Origin: Candidatus Binatota bacterium
GTDB lineage: Bacteria > Desulfobacterota > Binatia > Bin18
Direction: 5' to 3'
Length of the DNA stretch: 7,294 nucleotides
NCBI GenBank assembly: GCA_011523315.1
Contig: WTHE01000063.1
Coordinates: 1-7,294 of the forward strand
Shown piece after piece: positions 4,929-7,294 of this stretch. The notes under the pieces are model-generated. The model saw only the letters and a list, made by a program, of their open reading frames with translations, was not told where the DNA came from and ran no database searches. The stretch's first letter is position 1. Every line of letters begins with the position of its first letter. A program made the translations under genes and the position numbers.

Positions 4929-6077
4929 TTACACACCCAACACCAGGCTGGCGCCGCTGTGGCGCAGCCCCAGGGTTCCGCCGGTGCCGTGGCAGAACGC
5001 CAGCTGACAGTTTGGGACTTGGCGGTCTTCACACTCGCCGCGCAGCTGCTTGGTGGCTTCGATGACCAGGAAAATGCCGCGCATGCCGGGATGGTTGGAC
5101 GACAGGCCACCGCCGTCGGTGTTGATCGGCAGCTCGCCGCCCAGCCCGATCCGACCATTCTGGACGAACGCGCCACCCTCGCCCTTGCCACAGAATCCTA
5201 GGCTTTCCAGGGTGACGCACACGGTGATGGTGAACGAGTCATAGATCATCGCCATGTCGATGTCTTGATGCGTCACGCCCGCCCGCCGCAGAGCCTTGGG
5301 GCCGGACTGTTTGGCCGCCGCATCGGTCAGATCCCGCAGGCCGGCGCTGGTGTGATAGCAGGCTTCGGCCGCCCCCTGGATGTAGACGGGTTTCTTTCTG
5401 AGATCGCGGGCGCGTTCGGCCGAGGTGACCACAATCGCGCCCCCGCCGTCCGAGATCATGCAGCAGTCCAGCAGGTGGAGCGGAGACGATACCACGCGCG
5501 ATTTCAGCACGTCTTCGACGCTGATCGGATCGCGGAACTTGGCCCTGGGGTTGAGCGAGGCGTGCTTTCTGGTGACCACCGCGATTTCGGCCAGCTGCTC
5601 GCTGGTCGTCCCGAATTCGTGCATATGCCGCTGCGCAACCAGGGCGTAGGCCCCGACCGTGGTCGGCCCAAAGCTGTTTTCGTGCTGGTCGGGCGGATCG
5701 CCGGCTCCGCCTCCAGCCGTGCCGATGGCAAACCGGTCGGACGACCATTTGCTGCCGTACAGGATGAGGCCGACGGTGCAGTAGCCGGCCGCAATAGCTG
5801 CGGCCGCGTGGGCGGTGTGCGACACAAAAGACGAACCGCCGATGGAGTTGGAGTCCAGATAATCGGGGTTCAGATTCAGGTGTTCGGCCAGCGACACGAT
5901 GCCCATCCCGCTTACCCCGGAGGTAAACAGGCCATCGACATCTTTGAGCGTCAGGCCGGCGTCGTCCAGCGCGCCGCGGGCGCTCTCGGCCATGATCTGG
6001 TACTGGGTTTTATGCGGCGCCCAGCGGAGCGGATGCTCGTACACGCCGGCGACCGCGGTTTTTCCTGTAATGCTCAT
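4929..6077 (-). CDS. Thiolase-fold protein (SCP-x/Ltp2-like lipid-transfer thiolase family)
   Basis: 382 residues, the usual length for SCP-x-type thiolases. Family landmarks: ALDDAGLTLKDVDGLFTSG (36-54), the segment DSNSIGGSSFVSHTAHAA (75-92), DGGGAIVV (210-217), IYDSFTITV (278-286), GLSSNHPGMRG (324-334) and the C-terminal CHGTGGTLG (362-370). The usual nucleophilic Cys after the GG of the first motif is replaced by serine (S82/S83), while the His of NHPG (H329) and C362-H363 remain. Claisen thiolysis by the standard mechanism is therefore unlikely. Known: the aldolase Ltp2 has this fold, lacks the thiolase Cys, relies on tyrosines and requires a DUF35 partner; a DUF35 gene is 12 bp downstream and a tyrosine sits in the IYDSFT motif. 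A role as an acyl-CoA retro-aldolase is a reasonable guess; another condensing or lipid-carrying function is possible. A strong GAGGA ribosome binding site is 6 nt upstream. Confidence 0.88.
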   Translation of the reverse strand: MSITGKTAVAGVYEHPLRWAPHKTQYQIMAESARGALDDAGLTLKDVDGLFTSGVSGMGIVSLAEHLNLNPDYLDSNSIGGSSFVSHTAHAAAAIAAGYCTVGLILYGSKWSSDRFAIGTAGGGAGDPPDQHENSFGPTTVGAYALVAQRHMHEFGTTSEQLAEIAVVTRKHASLNPRAKFRDPISVEDVLKSRVVSSPLHLLDCCMISDGGGAIVVTSAERARDLRKKPVYIQGAAEACYHTSAGLRDLTDAAAKQSGPKALRRAGVTHQDIDMAMIYDSFTITVCVTLESLGFCGKGEGGAFVQNGRIGLGGELPINTDGGGLSSNHPGMRGIFLVIEATKQLRGECEDRQVPNCQLAFCHGTGGTLGLRHSGASLVLGV

Positions 6078-6097
6078 GCTTCGTCCTCTTTTCCCGA

Positions 6098-6895
6098 TCA
6101 GCCGAAAAACGCCTGGATGGCGTCGCAGGCTGCCTGGGGCTGTTCGATGGGCAGCCAGTGGCCGGCGGCTTCGATCACGCTGAGCTGGGCGCCGGGAATC
6201 TGGTCGCGCAGCTCTTCGCTCTGGGCGACCGGCGTGGCGCTATCGTCCTGGCCGGCCAGAACCAGGGTCGGGGTCTTGATCTCGCCCAGCCTGGGCCGCA
6301 GGTCGACCTGTTGGCAGGCCACCAGATCGAAGTGACGGACGCGCGGGTCGGTCTTGATCTGCTCCATCCAGCCCTGCTGGACAATGTCCTGGGGCGTCTT
6401 GGGCGAGCAGGAATCTTTGGTAAACGGCTGGGGCTGACGGCCCTTCATGACCTGCGCCCAGGTCTCAACCCGCTCGTCCGGAATGTTGAAGGTGGCGGCC
6501 GTACAGGTCAGGATCAGCCCATCGACCATCTCGGGGTAACGCAGCGCCAAGTCCAGGGCAATCGCCCCGCCCATGGAGTGGCCCATCAACACGGCCGGTC
6601 GCACGCCGAGCGTCTTCCATAGACTGTAGGTGAAATCGCTATAGGCCGTGATGCTGCCCAGGCTGTCGATGCCGCTTGAACGGCCGTGAGCCGGAAAATC
6701 AAAGGACAGCGGGCTGTGCTGGGCCGACAGGATATCGAGCAGCTTATGGGCAAAATGTCCGTTGCTGCCCGCCCCGTGAATGTACACGATCAGTTTGCCC
6801 TGGCTGACATCCGGAACGACCGGGGGCAGGGTTGTCTGGCCGGTATGAAAATAATGGACCGCGTAGCCGTCCACCTCGACGTATTTTGTTGGCAT
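6098..6895 (-). CDS. Alpha/beta-fold hydrolase
   Basis: 265 residues with a full alpha/beta hydrolase layout: oxyanion-hole HGAGSNG (40-46), DFPAHGRSSG (66-75), nucleophile elbow GHSMGG with Ser107, acid in AGQDDSATP (probably D218) and the catalytic His246 in AAGHWLPIEQP. A cap domain occupies about residues 135-200. The triad is complete, so it should be an active esterase, thioesterase or C-C bond hydrolase; the sequence does not say which. It is the first gene of the minus-strand run and lies 20 bp before the thiolase gene, so it probably acts in the same acyl-CoA or ring-cleavage pathway (inference). The purine-rich GAGAGGGG sits just upstream of the ATG. A consensus -35 box is found about 50 bp further up. 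Confidence 0.9.
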   Translation of the reverse strand: MPTKYVEVDGYAVHYFHTGQTTLPPVVPDVSQGKLIVYIHGAGSNGHFAHKLLDILSAQHSPLSFDFPAHGRSSGIDSLGSITAYSDFTYSLWKTLGVRPAVLMGHSMGGAIALDLALRYPEMVDGLILTCTAATFNIPDERVETWAQVMKGRQPQPFTKDSCSPKTPQDIVQQGWMEQIKTDPRVRHFDLVACQQVDLRPRLGEIKTPTLVLAGQDDSATPVAQSEELRDQIPGAQLSVIEAAGHWLPIEQPQAACDAIQAFFG

Positions 6896-6923
6896 ATGCC
6901 CCTCTCAGGAAAAAACTGCCCCC

Positions 6924-6952
6924 TGACTAGTCGGGTGGCTGGGCTTTGTCAA
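6924..6952 (-). promoter_or_regulatory. Candidate promoter for the hydrolase-thiolase-DUF35 block
   Basis: A perfect TTGACA (-35) is present on the minus strand at 6952-6947. At a 17-bp spacing stands TAGTCA (6929-6924), a poor -10. The position, about 30 bp upstream of the hydrolase start, fits. The -35 is convincing; the -10 is not, so either an activator is needed or the match is chance. Confidence 0.35.
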
Positions 6953-6963
6953 GAGAAGGCACA

Positions 6964-6985
6964 GCCACTGCGTGGCAGGGCAGTG
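6964..6985. repeat. Overlapping small palindromes in the divergent intergenic region
   Basis: GCCAC-TGC-GTGGC (6964-6976) is a 5-bp hairpin with a 3-nt loop, and CACTGC (6966-6971) is also inverted as GCAGTG (6980-6985). They lie between the divergent hydrolase and Uma2 genes, just upstream of the TTGACA box, where a repressor or activator site could be. The arms are short and may be chance. Confidence 0.3.
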
Positions 6986-7047
6986 TATCAGATTGTGCGC
7001 TTGGTCACTGGTGTGGTATGCAAGACAGACACACAACAGGGGCCGTT

Positions 7048-7294
7048 ATGACCACCGCTCGGTACGCCGATACTCGGCTTTCGCCGGACAATTCACCGCT
7101 GATTGTCCAGATCCAGCCGGTTCTGAATTTGACAGATGAGCAGTTCTACGAATTCTGCCAACTCAACGCCGAACTGCGGATCGAGCGGACGGCCCGGGGA
7201 GAGCTGTTGATTATGCCGCCAGCAGGATGGGAGACCAGCGAGCAAAACGCGGAAATTTCGATGCAGTTGAGGCAGTGGGCTAAGCGTGACGGAA
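7048..7294 (+). CDS. Uma2-family (DUF820) putative endonuclease, partial N-terminus
   Basis: The first 82 codons run off the right edge. The protein has the typical Uma2 N-terminal pattern: LTDEQFYEFCQLNAELRIER (residues 24-43), then GELLIMPPAGWETSEQNAEI and QLRQWAKRDG. Known: Uma2 proteins have a PD-(D/E)XK nuclease-like fold and are numerous in cyanobacteria and some environmental bacteria; their cellular role is mostly undefined. The catalytic core is beyond the window. The ATG at 7048 is preferred because AGGGG stands 5 nt upstream; an in-frame ATG at 7018 without a clear ribosome binding site would add ten residues. It is transcribed away from the lipid genes, with about 150 bp between, and is probably unrelated to them. 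Confidence 0.85.
   Translation, partial: MTTARYADTRLSPDNSPLIVQIQPVLNLTDEQFYEFCQLNAELRIERTARGELLIMPPAGWETSEQNAEISMQLRQWAKRDG

Noticed and set aside
4449..5201. Plus-strand open frame of 250 codons
   Set aside because: It is antisense to the DUF35 and thiolase genes, has no recognisable domain, and its start lies inside the hairpin region.
2767..6077. Assignment as a definite steroid degradation cluster
   Set aside because: Only the fold combination matches; catalytic residues differ and no ring-degrading oxygenase or acyl-CoA dehydrogenase is present in the window. It is kept as an analogy only.
5265..6335. Plus-strand open frame of 356 codons opposite the thiolase and hydrolase genes
   Set aside because: It is antisense to two clearly recognised genes, has a low-complexity Gly/Arg/Ala/His-rich composition, and shows no family motif. 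It is the expected by-product of GC-rich codon use.
1..7294. tRNA, rRNA, CRISPR array, insertion sequence, integrase or toxin-antitoxin pair
   Set aside because: No regularly spaced repeats, cloverleaf-like segment, transposase motif or terminal inverted repeat pair was seen. Uma2 alone is not evidence of a mobile element.

Overview
The window is a GC-rich stretch (about 60 percent by eye) from a diderm bacterium. The outer-membrane lipid-trafficking proteins MlaA and MlaC require an outer membrane. The mix of lipid CoA enzymes, hopanoid-type lipid transport and a Uma2 nuclease resembles uncultured or environmental lineages such as Tectomicrobia- or Deltaproteobacteria-like groups. That placement is an inference; no rRNA or other taxonomic marker is present.

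Layout: eight closely packed genes lie on the minus strand and are read from right to left. Starting at the right, an alpha/beta hydrolase (6098-6895), a thiolase-fold protein (4929-6077) and a DUF35 OB-fold protein (4497-4916) form the first block, with gaps of 20 and 12 bp. A 187-bp gap with two consecutive perfect hairpins follows. The second block is a PHP-domain metal phosphoesterase (3641-4309) and two MaoC/hotdog proteins (3186-3629 and 2767-3189) that overlap as ATGA. The third block is a lipid-trafficking set: MlaA/VacJ (1949-2692), MlaC/Ttg2D/HpnM-like (1316-1942) and the N-terminal 417 residues of an MMPL/RND exporter (1-1251) that runs off the left edge. On the plus strand at the right edge, the start of a Uma2-family gene (7048-7294) is transcribed divergently.

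How the genes may work together: thiolase-fold plus DUF35 plus paired MaoC-like hotdog proteins is the parts list of the actinobacterial Ltp2-ChsH2-ChsH1 assembly (sterol side-chain hydration and retro-aldol cleavage), except that the hotdog and DUF35 modules are separate genes here and a PHP gene lies between them. MlaA-MlaC-RND is a periplasmic and outer-membrane lipid route known near hopanoid genes. Their near-contiguity suggests one locus for making or remodelling and moving a CoA-linked, possibly polycyclic or long-chain, lipid. Several of the enzymes lack the textbook catalytic or metal-binding residues: the Cys of the thiolase, the Asp/His pair of both hotdogs and the zinc ligands of DUF35. 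The chemistry therefore cannot be read off directly.

Other notable structure: a perfect four-tetrad G-quadruplex motif with single-base loops (1262-1280), lying exactly where the RND gene's start and ribosome binding site should be, and a 14-bp perfect inverted repeat at 4398-4451. No tRNA, rRNA, CRISPR, insertion sequence or integrase was seen.
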